The notes under the pieces: model-generated
Seen by the model: only the letters and a program-made list of their open reading frames with translations
Told to the model about the DNA's origin: nothing
The model's database searches: none
DNA from: JBBCJT01 sp037190665
Lineage (GTDB): Bacteria; Pseudomonadota; Alphaproteobacteria; Acetobacterales; Acetobacteraceae
NCBI GenBank assembly: GCA_037190665.1
Contig: JBBCJT010000033.1
Span: 1-64,000 of the forward strand
DNA: 64,000 nt
Reading direction: 5' to 3'
Translations under genes and position numbers: made by a program
Shown here: positions 25,808-34,284 of the stretch, in pieces
Layout of the letters: every line of letters begins with the position of its first letter
Position numbering within the stretch: position 1 is the first letter of the stretch

Positions 25808-27505
25808 TCAGAAGGTCTTGCCGGCGGCGAGTACGAAGTGCTCGGCGATCGGGCCAAGGGCGAGGGCGGGCATGAACTGCAGCCCGCCCATGATGAGGAT
25901 CACGCCGGCCAGGAGCCCGGCGAAGAGCGCCCCATGCGTGGGGAAGGTGCCGGTCGACCCCGCCAGCTTGGGCTTGGCCGCGATGGCGCCCGCGATGGCC
26001 ATCACCGGCACGACATAGGCGAAGCGGCCGAGCAGCATCGCGATGCCGAGCGTGGTGTTCATCCACGGTGTATCGGAGGTGAGGCCGCCGAAGGCCGAGC
26101 CGTTGTTCCCCGCCGCCGAGGTGTAGGCGTAGAGCATCTCGGTCAGCCCATGCGGCCCGGAGGCCGGAATGGAGGAGGCCGCCGCCGGCAGCACCACCGC
26201 GACAGCGGTGAAGCCGAGGATCACCGCCGGCAGCACCAGCACGGCGAGCATGGCGAGCTTGACTTCCTTCGCCTGCACCTTCTTGCCAAGGTATTCCGGC
26301 GTACGGCCGACCATCAGGCCGGCGACGAACACGGCCAGCAGCGCGAAGATCAGCATGCCGTAGAGGCCCGAACCGACGCCGCCCGGCAGCACTTCGCCGA
26401 GCTGGATCAGAAACATCGGCACGGCGCCGCCGAGCGGGGTGAAGCTGTCGAACATCGCATTCACCGCGCCGCAGGACACGCCGGTGGTGGTCGCGCTGAA
26501 CAGGGCAACCAGCGCCTGGCCGAAGCGGATCTCCTTGCCTTCCATGTTGCCTTGCGCGGCGTCGAGGCCGGCGGCGATGTGCAGCGCGTTGCCGCCGGTC
26601 TCGGCCGCATAGATCAGCCCCGTCGCAATGACGACATAGCCCAGCATCACGAGGAACAGCGCGCGGCCCTGCCGGATGTCGCCCACCATGTGGCCGAATG
26701 TCAGCGCGAGGGCGAAGGGAATTACCGCTTGCGCCCAGATCTGCAGCGAGACCGCGAGCGCCATCGGTCCCTCGAAGGGATGCGCCGAGTTCACGCCGAA
26801 GAAGCCACCGCCATTGGTGCCGAGATGCTTGATCGCGATCTGGAAGGCCGCCGGCCCGAGCGGGATCGTCTGCCTCGCGCCTTCCAGCGTCGTCGCCTCG
26901 ACATAGGGCGCGAGGGTCTGCGGAACGCCCACCTCCACCAGGGCGAGGCCCACCACCACGGCGAGCGGCAGCAGGACGTAGAGCGTCATCCGCGTGAAAT
27001 CTGCCCAGAAGTTCCCGAGCTCCTTCAGCCCGCCGGTCGCGAAGGCGCGACAGACGGCAAGCGCCAGCGCGATGCCGGTTGCCGCGGAGAGAAAGTTCTG
27101 CACCGTCAGCCCGGCCATCTGGCTGAGATAGGACATCGCCGCCTCGCCGCTATAGGCCTGCCAGTTGGTGTTGGTGACGAAGCTGACCGCCGTGTTGAAG
27201 GCGAGCCAGGGGCTGAGCCCGTCGAAGCCTTGCGGGTTCAGCGGCAGCGAGCCCTGGAAGCGCAGCAGCGCGTAGAGCAGCAGGAAGCCCACCGCGTTCG
27301 CGGCGAGCATCGCCAGCGTATAGCCGCGCCAGCCCATGCCCTTGGCCGGGTCGATACCGGCGACCGCATAGATGGCGCGCTCCACGGGCGCGAGGAAGGT
27401 GACGCGTCCTGCAGCCACCGCCGCGATGTAGCGTCCGAGCGGGATCGCCGCGGCGATCACCGCGCCGAGGACGAACGCGATCTGCGCCCAGCCGATGAAG
27501 GTCAT
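25808..27505 (-). CDS. kdpA: Potassium-transporting ATPase subunit A
   Basis: A 565-residue protein with about ten membrane helices, related to potassium channels. Selectivity-loop blocks are visible: FVTNTNWQAYSGE, GTNGGGFFGVNSAHPFE and AAGNNGSAFGGL. The start is placed at MTFIGWAQIAF (27505); sequence upstream in frame overlaps kdpF and is not native. It binds and passes potassium, powered by KdpB. It starts five bases after the kdpF stop. Confidence 0.96.
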   Translation of the reverse strand: MTFIGWAQIAFVLGAVIAAAIPLGRYIAAVAAGRVTFLAPVERAIYAVAGIDPAKGMGWRGYTLAMLAANAVGFLLLYALLRFQGSLPLNPQGFDGLSPWLAFNTAVSFVTNTNWQAYSGEAAMSYLSQMAGLTVQNFLSAATGIALALAVCRAFATGGLKELGNFWADFTRMTLYVLLPLAVVVGLALVEVGVPQTLAPYVEATTLEGARQTIPLGPAAFQIAIKHLGTNGGGFFGVNSAHPFEGPMALAVSLQIWAQAVIPFALALTFGHMVGDIRQGRALFLVMLGYVVIATGLIYAAETGGNALHIAAGLDAAQGNMEGKEIRFGQALVALFSATTTGVSCGAVNAMFDSFTPLGGAVPMFLIQLGEVLPGGVGSGLYGMLIFALLAVFVAGLMVGRTPEYLGKKVQAKEVKLAMLAVLVLPAVILGFTAVAVVLPAAASSIPASGPHGLTEMLYAYTSAAGNNGSAFGGLTSDTPWMNTTLGIAMLLGRFAYVVPVMAIAGAIAAKPKLAGSTGTFPTHGALFAGLLAGVILIMGGLQFMPALALGPIAEHFVLAAGKTF

Positions 27506-27509
27506 GGTG

Positions 27510-27596
27510 TCAGAGGTCCTCAGGGCGCAGCAGCGCCCACAGCAGGTAGAGGAGGAGGCCGGCCGCGACCGCGCCGGCGAGGAGAAGATCGGCCAT
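27510..27596 (-). CDS. kdpF: Potassium-transporting ATPase subunit F
   Basis: This 28-residue peptide, MADLLLAGAVAAGLLLYLLW plus ALLRPEDL, has the single-helix form and the C-terminal LLRPE(D/R) of KdpF, which sits between KdpA and KdpB and stabilises the complex. It stands directly ahead of kdpA as expected. It is easily missed because of its size. Confidence 0.9.
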   Translation of the reverse strand: MADLLLAGAVAAGLLLYLLWALLRPEDL

Positions 27597-27600
27597 GGTG

Positions 27601-27684
27601 CTACACGCGCTCGCAGCCGAGAGCGTACGCGGCCATCAGCGCGAAGACGCCGAGGCCGAGGCCGAGGAGGAGAATGTCGAGCAT
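27601..27684 (-). CDS. Tiny membrane protein heading the kdp operon
   Basis: A 27-residue peptide (MLDILLLGLGLGVFALMAAY then ALGCERV) with a single hydrophobic helix and a Cys-Glu-Arg tail. An AGGGAG lies just upstream of the ATG, and the stop is four bases before kdpF. A similar micro-ORF ending in (G/A)C(D/E)R(L/V) precedes kdpF in other proteobacteria, as far as I recall, and is seldom named. It may be another small subunit or a modulator of KdpFABC. Confidence 0.7.
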   Translation of the reverse strand: MLDILLLGLGLGVFALMAAYALGCERV

Positions 27685-27763
27685 GGCTGCTCCCTGTCGC
27701 GACGATCCGGCGGTGAGGCGTAGCGAGGGGTCGCGCAAAGGCGCCATGCGAGATCGGCGGGCG

Positions 27764-27870
27764 GCGCGTAAAAAGCGCATAAACGGCCCGCCCAACGCGT
27801 TGCGCGGGACTTGTCTTTGCGGCTTCGTTATGCGCTGGGTCGCGCTTCGCCATAGCGTCTTTACGCGCCC
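27764..27870. promoter_or_regulatory. Inverted-repeat regulatory region between the kdp operons
   Basis: GCGCGTAAAAAGCGCATAA (from 27764) is mirrored by CGTTATGCGCT (27826-27836) and GCGTCTTTACGCGCC (27855-27869). The TTTAC/GTAAA and TTATG/CATAA cores recall the TTTATA/TTTACA-type KdpE site of enterobacteria. It lies between the kdp structural genes and the rightward kdpDE part, where KdpE should bind. Confidence 0.5.
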
Positions 27871-27947
27871 AGGCAGCAGGCTCCGCCGCGTCCATTCAGG
27901 ACGATCCCTTTCCCATAGGGAGCGGCTCCTTGCTCGCCCGCGCCGCG

Positions 27948-28313
27948 ATGCCCCTTCACGAAACCCTCGCACGGCCGCGCAGCCTGCCGCTGCCACCGAC
28001 CTCCCGCCCATCCGCGGCAAGATTGCTGCGCAGCATGCGCGCGCGCCTTGGGCGCATCCCCACCACCATGATCGTCTGGGCCGGGATCCTCGCAGCCTTC
28101 GCCTGGGCTTTCGTCGGATCGCTGGTGCTCGGCCTCGGCGCCGGCCAGGAGGATCGCGTCATTGCCCTTTCCTGGCTCGCCGTAGAGGTGCTGATCGGTG
28201 CAGTGACGCTCTGTGCCGTGCTGCTCGGAACAACGGCCCGAGAGGATCGGCCTGGCTGGACGGAGGCTGGCCGTGCCCCGGCCGACGAGACACGACATCG
28301 CTCCCCACCCTGA
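27948..28313 (+). CDS. Small predicted two-helix membrane protein upstream of kdpD
   Basis: A 121-residue product with a basic N terminus, then two hydrophobic segments (MIVWAGILAAFAWAFVGSLV and WLAVEVLIGAVTLCAVLLG) and a polar tail. I do not recognise the family. It lies divergent from the kdp structural operon and 35 bases before kdpD, so it is likely transcribed with kdpDE. The start is uncertain: TTG at 27930 or the ATG used here. Confidence 0.5.
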   Translation: MPLHETLARPRSLPLPPTSRPSAARLLRSMRARLGRIPTTMIVWAGILAAFAWAFVGSLVLGLGAGQEDRVIALSWLAVEVLIGAVTLCAVLLGTTAREDRPGWTEAGRAPADETRHRSPP

Positions 28314-28348
28314 CCGGGTGAACGACACCATGGTAGGCCCGGCCTGCT

Positions 28349-31018
28349 ATGCTCCCGACCATGGTTGACGAGCCCCATCGTCCGGATCCGGAGGCGCTGC
28401 TCGCCCTCGCGCGGCGCGAGGGGCGTGGGCGGCTGAAGGTGTTCCTCGGCGCCGCGCCCGGTGTTGGCAAGACCTACGAGATGCTGGCCGGGGCACGTCG
28501 GCGGCACGCCGGCGGCGCGGATGTCCTGATCGGCATCGTCGAGACCCATGGCCGCGCCGAGACACAAGCCGCGGTCGGTGGGCTGCCGGTGCTGCCGCGC
28601 GCGCGCTTCACCTACCGGGGGCAGGAACTCGAAGAGTTCGATCTCGACGCCGCCCTCGCCCGCCGCCCCGGCATCTTGCTGCTCGACGAACTCGCCCACA
28701 CCAACACCCCCGGCAGCCGCCACCCGAAGCGATGGCAGGATGTGGAGGAGTTGCGCGAAGCCGGTGTTGAGGTCTGGACCACGATGAACGTCCAGCATCT
28801 GGAAAGCCTCTCCGAGGCCGTGGCCCGCATCACCGGCGTGCGCGTGACGGAAACCGTGCCGGACCGGGTCCTCGCCGAGGCGGATGCCGTCGAGCTGATT
28901 GATATCCCGCCGGCCGAGCTCATCGAACGGATGCGCCAGGGCCGTATTTACCGGCCGGATCAGGCCAGTCGCGCGCTGCGCGGCTTCTTCCGCGAAGGCA
29001 ACCTCACGGCGCTGCGCGAGATGGCGCTGCGCCGTACCGCGGAGCGCGTGGATGCCGACGTCACCGGCTACATGCGCGCGAACGCAATAGCCGGCCCATG
29101 GCCCGCCGGCGATCGGGTGATGGCGCTGGTCGGCGCCGACGCCGCGGCAGAGACGGTGGTGCGCGAGGCGCGACGGATCGCCGACGCGCTGAAGGCGCCG
29201 CTGGTCGCGATCCATGTGGAGCAGCCGAGCACAGCCGCCGGCCCCGATCCCGGCCCCGCGCTGCTGCTGGCCGAGCGGCTCGGCGCGACGACGGAGACGG
29301 TGGTCGCGACCGACCTGCCTTCGGCGATCCTCCGCGAAGCCGCGGCGCGCAACGTGTCCCATCTGGTGATCGGTCGGGGCCGTCCGGGTTTCTGGCGCCG
29401 CCTGACGGGGCGCACGCTCTCCGCCATCCTGTTGCGGCGCGCGACCGACTTCACACTGCACCTCGTCCCCATGCCGGTCGCCGGGCCGCGGCGTGAGCAT
29501 CAGGAGCCGCGCACGCTGCCACGATGGATTGGCTGGGCGGCGACGCTTCTCCTGGTCGTCGGCGCGATCGCTCTGGGTTACGCGCTCGATGGCATGTTGT
29601 CGGAAGGCGCGCTCGGCATGGTCTATCTGGTGCCGGTCGTCGCTGCGGCCGCCGGCTTCGGGCCGGCGCAGGCCGGGCTGGCGGCGGTACTGTGCTTCCT
29701 CGCCTGGAACTACCTGTTCCTGTCGCCGCGCTACACGCTCACCGTCGCCAGCCCGCAGGAGGTCGTCGGCATCGTCGTCTTCGCCCTGGTGGCGCTGTTG
29801 CTCGCAGGTACGACCGGCGGGCTCGGCCGCTCGGTGCGCGCGACGCGGGCGCGCATCGTCGGCCTCCGGCGCCTGGTCGAGTTCAGCCGGCGACTTGGTG
29901 CTCCGGGTGACCGGGGCGATCTCGTGCAGGCCGTCGCCGAGGAAGCGTCTCGCATCGTCGGTGGCGTGGTCTGCGTGCTGCTGCCGCTGCTGCCCGCGCC
30001 CGGCGAGACCGCGCCCGAGCCCGTGGTGCGCGCGGCAGTGCCGATCGACGCCGAGCCCGACGAGGCGGCGATGGCTGCGGCACGTTGGGCCATGGCGAAC
30101 AACCGCGCGGCGGGGCGTGGCACGGACACCCTGCCAGCCGCGTCATGGCAGTTCCGCCCCATGCGCACCGCGCGTGGTTTGGCGGGCCTTCTGGGGATCC
30201 GTCGAGAGGATGGAGCCGAACCGCTGGAGGGCGAGGCCGACCGGGCGCTCGGTGCCCTGCTCGACCAGGCCGCCATTGCGCTGGAGCGCGCCGAGCTGAT
30301 GGAGGAGCGAGCGCGCGGCGAAGCGCGCGCGGAGACCGAGGCGCTGCGGACGGCACTCCTCACCTCCCTCGGCCATGACCTCAGGACGCCGCTGACATCG
30401 ATCCGCGGCGCCATCGGCACGCTGCGCGGCGCCGGGTCGGCGCTCAGCGAGGCAACCCGCGCGGACCTGCTGGCAACGGCGGAAGAGGAAACCGAGAGGC
30501 TGTCCCGTTGGATCGCGAACATCCTCGACATCGTCCGCATCGAGAACCGGCAACTGCACCCGAAGCGCGAGACGGTGGATCTCGCGGAGGCGGCCGAGGC
30601 GGCGGCAGTGCGGGCCACCAGGGAGCATGGGCGGGAGGTGGCGCTCGACCTCGATGCGCAGGCGGTGGCGCACCTTGATCCCGTGCTGCTCGACCAGATC
30701 CTCGCGAACCTGCTCGACAACGCGCTGAAGTTCTCAAGACCCGCGGGACGCGTCTCGCTGCGGGCCTGGCGGGACGGACCGGAGGTGGCCATCGCGGTGG
30801 AGGACGACGGCCCGGGCATTCCGCGCGAGGACCTGCACCGTGTCTTCGATCCCTTCTTCCGGGCTACTCGGACCGACCGCGTCGCCGCCGGGAGCGGCCT
30901 CGGCCTCGCCATCTGCCGCGGGCTGGCCCAGGCGATGGGCGGACGCATCGCAGCGGAAAGCCCGGTGACCGCCGACGGGCGCGGCGCACGGCTCACGGTC
31001 CGGTTCCCAGGCCTGTGA
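28349..31018 (+). CDS. kdpD: Sensor histidine kinase KdpD
   Basis: An 889-residue protein with the full KdpD design: N-terminal KdpD domain with Walker A (GAAPGVGKTYEML) and LLDELAHTNTPGSRHPKRWQ, a Usp-like domain, four membrane helices (DUF4118, about residues 395-500), a GAF-like region, and a kinase with the H-box SLGHDLRTPLTSIRG plus N and G boxes (ILANLLDNALKFS, GSGLGLAICRGL). It senses low potassium or osmotic stress and phosphorylates KdpE. An ATG 12 bases downstream is an alternative start. It overlaps kdpE by GTGA. Confidence 0.95.
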   Translation: MLPTMVDEPHRPDPEALLALARREGRGRLKVFLGAAPGVGKTYEMLAGARRRHAGGADVLIGIVETHGRAETQAAVGGLPVLPRARFTYRGQELEEFDLDAALARRPGILLLDELAHTNTPGSRHPKRWQDVEELREAGVEVWTTMNVQHLESLSEAVARITGVRVTETVPDRVLAEADAVELIDIPPAELIERMRQGRIYRPDQASRALRGFFREGNLTALREMALRRTAERVDADVTGYMRANAIAGPWPAGDRVMALVGADAAAETVVREARRIADALKAPLVAIHVEQPSTAAGPDPGPALLLAERLGATTETVVATDLPSAILREAAARNVSHLVIGRGRPGFWRRLTGRTLSAILLRRATDFTLHLVPMPVAGPRREHQEPRTLPRWIGWAATLLLVVGAIALGYALDGMLSEGALGMVYLVPVVAAAAGFGPAQAGLAAVLCFLAWNYLFLSPRYTLTVASPQEVVGIVVFALVALLLAGTTGGLGRSVRATRARIVGLRRLVEFSRRLGAPGDRGDLVQAVAEEASRIVGGVVCVLLPLLPAPGETAPEPVVRAAVPIDAEPDEAAMAAARWAMANNRAAGRGTDTLPAASWQFRPMRTARGLAGLLGIRREDGAEPLEGEADRALGALLDQAAIALERAELMEERARGEARAETEALRTALLTSLGHDLRTPLTSIRGAIGTLRGAGSALSEATRADLLATAEEETERLSRWIANILDIVRIENRQLHPKRETVDLAEAAEAAAVRATREHGREVALDLDAQAVAHLDPVLLDQILANLLDNALKFSRPAGRVSLRAWRDGPEVAIAVEDDGPGIPREDLHRVFDPFFRATRTDRVAAGSGLGLAICRGLAQAMGGRIAAESPVTADGRGARLTVRFPGL

Positions 31019-31725
31019 GCGAGCTTGCGCCACCGCGGATCCTCGTCATCGACGACGAGCCACAGATCCATCGCTTTCTCGGTCCCGCGCTCGAAGCGGC
31101 AGGCTTCACACCCATTCGCGCGGAGACCGGGGTCGCGGGGCTGCGCCTTGCCGCCGAGCGATCGCCGGCTGCGATCCTGTTGGATCTCGGACTGCCGGAC
31201 ATGGACGGCAAGCTCCTGATACCGCGGGTGCGCGGCTTCACGGCGGCGCCGATCGTGATCCTGTCGGCGCGGGAGCAGGAGGCGGAGAAGGTTGCGGCGC
31301 TGGATGCGGGCGCGGACGACTATGTCGAGAAACCCTTCGCGCTTGGGGAATTGCTGGCGCGGCTGCGCGCTCTGCTGCGGCGTGCCGGTGCAGCGGCGGT
31401 CGAACCCGCGGATGCGGTGCTGCGGGCCGGACCGCTCGAGGTTGATCTCGCCGCCCGGGTCGCACGGTTGAGCGGAGGCGAGCCGCTGAAGCTGACGCCA
31501 CGCGAATGGGATCTGCTTGTTGCACTGATGCGCGGCGGGCAGGGCCGTGTGATCACGCAGCGCCAGCTGCTCCTCGCCGTCTGGGGACCGGCGCATGCCG
31601 AGGACACGCAGTATCTCCGCGTCTATGTCGGCCATCTCCGGCAGAAGCTGGGAGGAGCAGCCTACTTGATACGAACGGAGCCGGGCGTCGGATACCGGTT
31701 CGGCGAATGCACTGATCAGGCCTAG
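31015..31725 (+). CDS. kdpE: Response regulator KdpE
   Basis: A 236-residue OmpR-type regulator: receiver with acidic DDEP, phospho-acceptor in LLDLGLPDMDG and the Lys in YVEKPFALGEL; then a winged helix (LTPREWDLLVALMRGGQGRV, LRVYVGHLRQKLGG). It starts with a GTG overlapping the kdpD stop. It activates kdp transcription at the divergent inverted repeats, by family knowledge. The native reading ends at TAG 31723-31725, and a transposase scrap follows at once. Confidence 0.94.
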   Translation: MSELAPPRILVIDDEPQIHRFLGPALEAAGFTPIRAETGVAGLRLAAERSPAAILLDLGLPDMDGKLLIPRVRGFTAAPIVILSAREQEAEKVAALDAGADDYVEKPFALGELLARLRALLRRAGAAAVEPADAVLRAGPLEVDLAARVARLSGGEPLKLTPREWDLLVALMRGGQGRVITQRQLLLAVWGPAHAEDTQYLRVYVGHLRQKLGGAAYLIRTEPGVGYRFGECTDQA

Positions 31726-31824
31726 CACTACTTTGGCATCAAGGCGCGCTGGTTCTGCGAGCAGGCGCATCAGCAACTGAAGGAAGAACTCGGCCTCGAT
31801 CACTTCGAGGGCCGGCCCTGGAAG
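31726..31824 (+). pseudogene. Transposase C-terminal fragment (IS701-like)
   Basis: Reading from 31726, the frame gives HYFGIKARWFCEQAHQQLKE then ELGLDHFEGRPWK, a strong match in style to the C-terminal region of IS701-type DDE transposases (…EQAHQQLKEELGLDHFEGR…). It has no start and abuts the kdpE stop. Its right edge coincides with the point where the leftward membrane-protein gene loses its natural sequence (about 31820). Confidence 0.75.
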
Positions 31825-32086
31825 CGAGCCGCATCCAAGGTGCGGTGTGGAAAACACTCATGAGCAGATACATGAGGCCCATGCTGCCCAGCGGCGATGC
31901 ACTCGCAACTCCCATACAGGTCATCTGATGCGCATCGCCGTCCAGAACGGTCGTCAGCAGCGCCATGATCGCGAAAGTCGGCGCAGCAGCGAGATGCAGC
32001 CAGTCCACCGCGCCGAGGATGTCCGCGCGCACCCTTCCGGAACTGGTGGTGCCGCCAGCACGTCTTGCGGAATCGGCCGCGCTCAT
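31739..32086 (-). pseudogene. Small membrane protein, C terminus replaced by transposase remnant
   Basis: The first 90 residues look native: DWLHLAAAPTFAIMALLTTV and the typical GLMYLLMSVFHTAPWMRL form two membrane segments known from short proteins next to metal or DUF899 genes in alphaproteobacteria. From about residue 90 the frame runs antisense through the transposase fragment (GPRSDRGRVLPSVADAP), so the original tail is lost. It might still be functional, since the loss is beyond the second helix. It lies 23 bases upstream of the DUF899 stop on the other side, same strand orientation as DUF899. Confidence 0.55.
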
Positions 32087-32109
32087 CTGACTTCTTCCTG
32101 AAGCGGATA

Positions 32110-32931
32110 CTAGTGGCAGCTCCCGGTCCGGAAGGTGTTCATCGACCCCTCGGCCGAACCGGTCGCCGCTGCCTCTCCGCCGGGTTCCGGCTCATAGCGA
32201 TCATGATGGCGCACCCATCCCATCTTGTTCCCTCCCTCACCACGCCCCTTGGGCGTGAGGTCGAGCATGGCGTAAGTGCCCATCATCACTTCCACCCCGC
32301 GTGCATAGGTCGAGTAGGTGTGGAAGACCTCGTTCGCATCGTTCCTGAAGAAGACGCTGATGCCAGGCAATTCCTCCTCCGCGTGAGGTGACGTGCCGTA
32401 GTTGTAGTCGAGCTTGCCTTTGGCTACTTCTTCTGGGGTGAAGCTGACACGGAAGTCGTAGTTGAAGTCGCTCCCGTGCGACGACACCCATTTGAACCGC
32501 CAGCCCATGCGCTGGCGGAAACGCTCGATCTCGGAGAGCGGCGCGCGTGAGACGGCCACCAGCGTGACGTTGCGATGCGCTAGGTGCACATTCATTCCGT
32601 CGCTGTGGTCGGCCATGAAGGAGCAGCTCGGACAGCCTTGCTCCCAGCCCGGGGCGAACATGAAATGCTGGATAGTCAGCTGCCGGCGACCGCCGAACAG
32701 ATCGACGAGCGAGCGCTCGCCGTCGGACGTATCGAAGAGATAGTTCTTTTCGACGCGTACCCAGGGCAGAGCCCGGCGTTCGGCGGCGATCCGGTCGCTC
32801 ATGCGCGTCAGTTCCTTTTCGTGCGCCAGCAGCGCCTTGCGCTCGGCAATCCATTCGTTCCTGGAAACAACGCGGTGGTCTTCGATGTTCTTCGGGGAAC
32901 TCCCGACGGTGTTGGCTGTGGGTTTTGTCAT
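32110..32931 (-). CDS. DUF899 thioredoxin-fold protein
   Basis: A 273-residue DUF899 protein. The thioredoxin-like motif is in MFAPGWEQGCPSCSFMADH, and later blocks SFTPEEVAKGKLDYNYG and LPGISVFFRNDANEVFHTYS are family-typical. The start is at MTKPTANTV (32931); the frame continues upstream but only as antisense to the HTH gene. The CPSC pair suggests a redox role; the true substrate is not known. It is divergent from the HTH gene at 33055, with a dyad in the spacer. Confidence 0.9.
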   Translation of the reverse strand: MTKPTANTVGSSPKNIEDHRVVSRNEWIAERKALLAHEKELTRMSDRIAAERRALPWVRVEKNYLFDTSDGERSLVDLFGGRRQLTIQHFMFAPGWEQGCPSCSFMADHSDGMNVHLAHRNVTLVAVSRAPLSEIERFRQRMGWRFKWVSSHGSDFNYDFRVSFTPEEVAKGKLDYNYGTSPHAEEELPGISVFFRNDANEVFHTYSTYARGVEVMMGTYAMLDLTPKGRGEGGNKMGWVRHHDRYEPEPGGEAAATGSAEGSMNTFRTGSCH

Positions 32932-32954
32932 CGCTTTGGTTCCTTCCTTCGCGT

Positions 32955-32982
32955 GTCGACAGGGTTTTCCGATGCTGTCGAC
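32955..32982. promoter_or_regulatory. Dyad in the DUF899/HTH divergent spacer
   Basis: GTCGACAG (32955-32962) is mirrored by CTGTCGAC (32975-32982) with a 12-base gap. Placed between divergent genes, one of which encodes an HTH protein, it is a plausible operator, or a hairpin in the DUF899 leader. Confidence 0.45.
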
Positions 32983-33054
32983 CGTCGCCGGCCATGAGGG
33001 ATACCTAGTGCCGGGTGTCGAAATCGTAGGAGTGACAAACGTGACGGGATTCCA

Positions 33055-34275
33055 GTGGACTCGTTGATCACTGCTGCGGCTCGTGCTCTCGCGGCCGGCG
33101 ATACTCTCGGCGCGCTCAAGCGGGTCGCCCTGCGTGATGATCCGCCTGCTCTGGCGCTGCGTGGTATCGCCATGGCGCAGCTCGGCGAGTTTGATCGAGC
33201 GAAGACGCTGCTCAAGGGCGCCGCACGCGGCTTCGGCCCAAGGGAGGCGGCAGCCCGCGCACGCTGTGTCGTCGCCGAGGCCGAGATCGCGCTCGTCTCG
33301 CGCGATCTCGGCTGGCCGGAGACTGCGCTTGATGCGGCAAGGGCGACGCTCGAAGCGCAAGGCGACGCCGTGAATGCCGCGCATGCACGCAATCTCGCAG
33401 CCCGCCGCCTGCTGCTGCTCGGCCGGCTGGACGAGGCCGAGCGCCTGCTTTCCGGGCTCGACCCCTCGCCGTCTCCTCCTGGGTCGCGTGCTGCCTACGA
33501 ACTGACGGTCGCCGGAATCGCTATCCGACGCCTTAAGACGAACGAAGCGCGGGCAGCCCTTGCCCGGGCCGCCGAGGCCGCACGGCAAGCTGCCATTCCC
33601 GCGCTGACGGCTGAAGTCGAGAGCGCAGGACACGTCCTGAACACGCCCGCGGCGCGCATCATCGCGCGCGGCGAGGAGCGTCCTGTTCTCCTCGAAGATG
33701 TCGAAGCACTGCTGGAGTCGGGCGCTCTCGTCGTCGATGCGTGCCGTAACATCGTGCGCAATCGCCACACGACGATCCCGCTCGCGACGCGTCCGATCCT
33801 GTTCGCCCTGGCTCGCACCCTCGGCGAAGCGTGGCCGGGCGATGTGTCGAGAGACACGCTGCTCGCACGCGCCTTTCGCGCAAGACATGTCGATGAGTCG
33901 CATCGCGCCCGGCTGCGGGTCGAGATCGGACGGCTGCGTGCGGAGCTTCGGAAGCTCGTCGAAATAAGCGCGACAAGGCGTGGCTTCGTGCTGGCGCCGT
34001 ATCACACGGAGCAGGTGGTCGTGCTGGCCCCGCCCGTCGACGAGCAGAACGCGGCGGTGCTCGCCTTTCTCGCTGACGGCGAGGCATGGTCGAGTTCCGC
34101 CCTGGCGATTGCCCTCGGCGCGAGCCCGCGCACCGTTCAGCGGGCGCTCGAGCAACTCGCAGCGGCCGGCAGGGTGGAGTCTTTCGGCCGCGGCCGGGCG
34201 CGGCGCTGGAAGGTTCCATCGGTGCCCGGATTCCCGACAGCCTTGTTACTCCCGGGTCCTTTGCCGGGCGGCTAG
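33055..34275 (+). CDS. Helix-turn-helix protein with TPR-like N-terminal region
   Basis: A 406-residue protein. Residues 1-190 are Ala/Arg-rich helical repeats (TPR-like); a middle region at about 215-320 has a winged-helix look (ARTLGEAWPGDVSRDTLLAR, RLRVEIGRLRAELRKLVEIS); the C-terminal part has an HTH (SSSALAIALGASPRTVQRAL) that resembles MarR/GntR-like wings (AAAGRVESFGRGRARRWKV). It starts with GTG. It is probably a transcription regulator of the DUF899 and beta-propeller genes around it; these three are neighbours in other genomes too, from memory. The ligand is unknown. Confidence 0.72.
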   Translation: MDSLITAAARALAAGDTLGALKRVALRDDPPALALRGIAMAQLGEFDRAKTLLKGAARGFGPREAAARARCVVAEAEIALVSRDLGWPETALDAARATLEAQGDAVNAAHARNLAARRLLLLGRLDEAERLLSGLDPSPSPPGSRAAYELTVAGIAIRRLKTNEARAALARAAEAARQAAIPALTAEVESAGHVLNTPAARIIARGEERPVLLEDVEALLESGALVVDACRNIVRNRHTTIPLATRPILFALARTLGEAWPGDVSRDTLLARAFRARHVDESHRARLRVEIGRLRAELRKLVEISATRRGFVLAPYHTEQVVVLAPPVDEQNAAVLAFLADGEAWSSSALAIALGASPRTVQRALEQLAAAGRVESFGRGRARRWKVPSVPGFPTALLLPGPLPGG

Positions 34276-34284
34276 GACTGGCGC

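Noticed and set aside
25802..28321. 839-codon plus-strand frame across kdpA and the kdp promoter
   Set aside because: Antisense shadow of kdpA, rich in His/Arg/Gln/Gly without any family motif.
30381..31018. Minus-strand 708-codon frame across kdpDE (29731-31857)
   Set aside because: Antisense to clear kdpD/kdpE coding with Ser/Arg-rich shadow composition.
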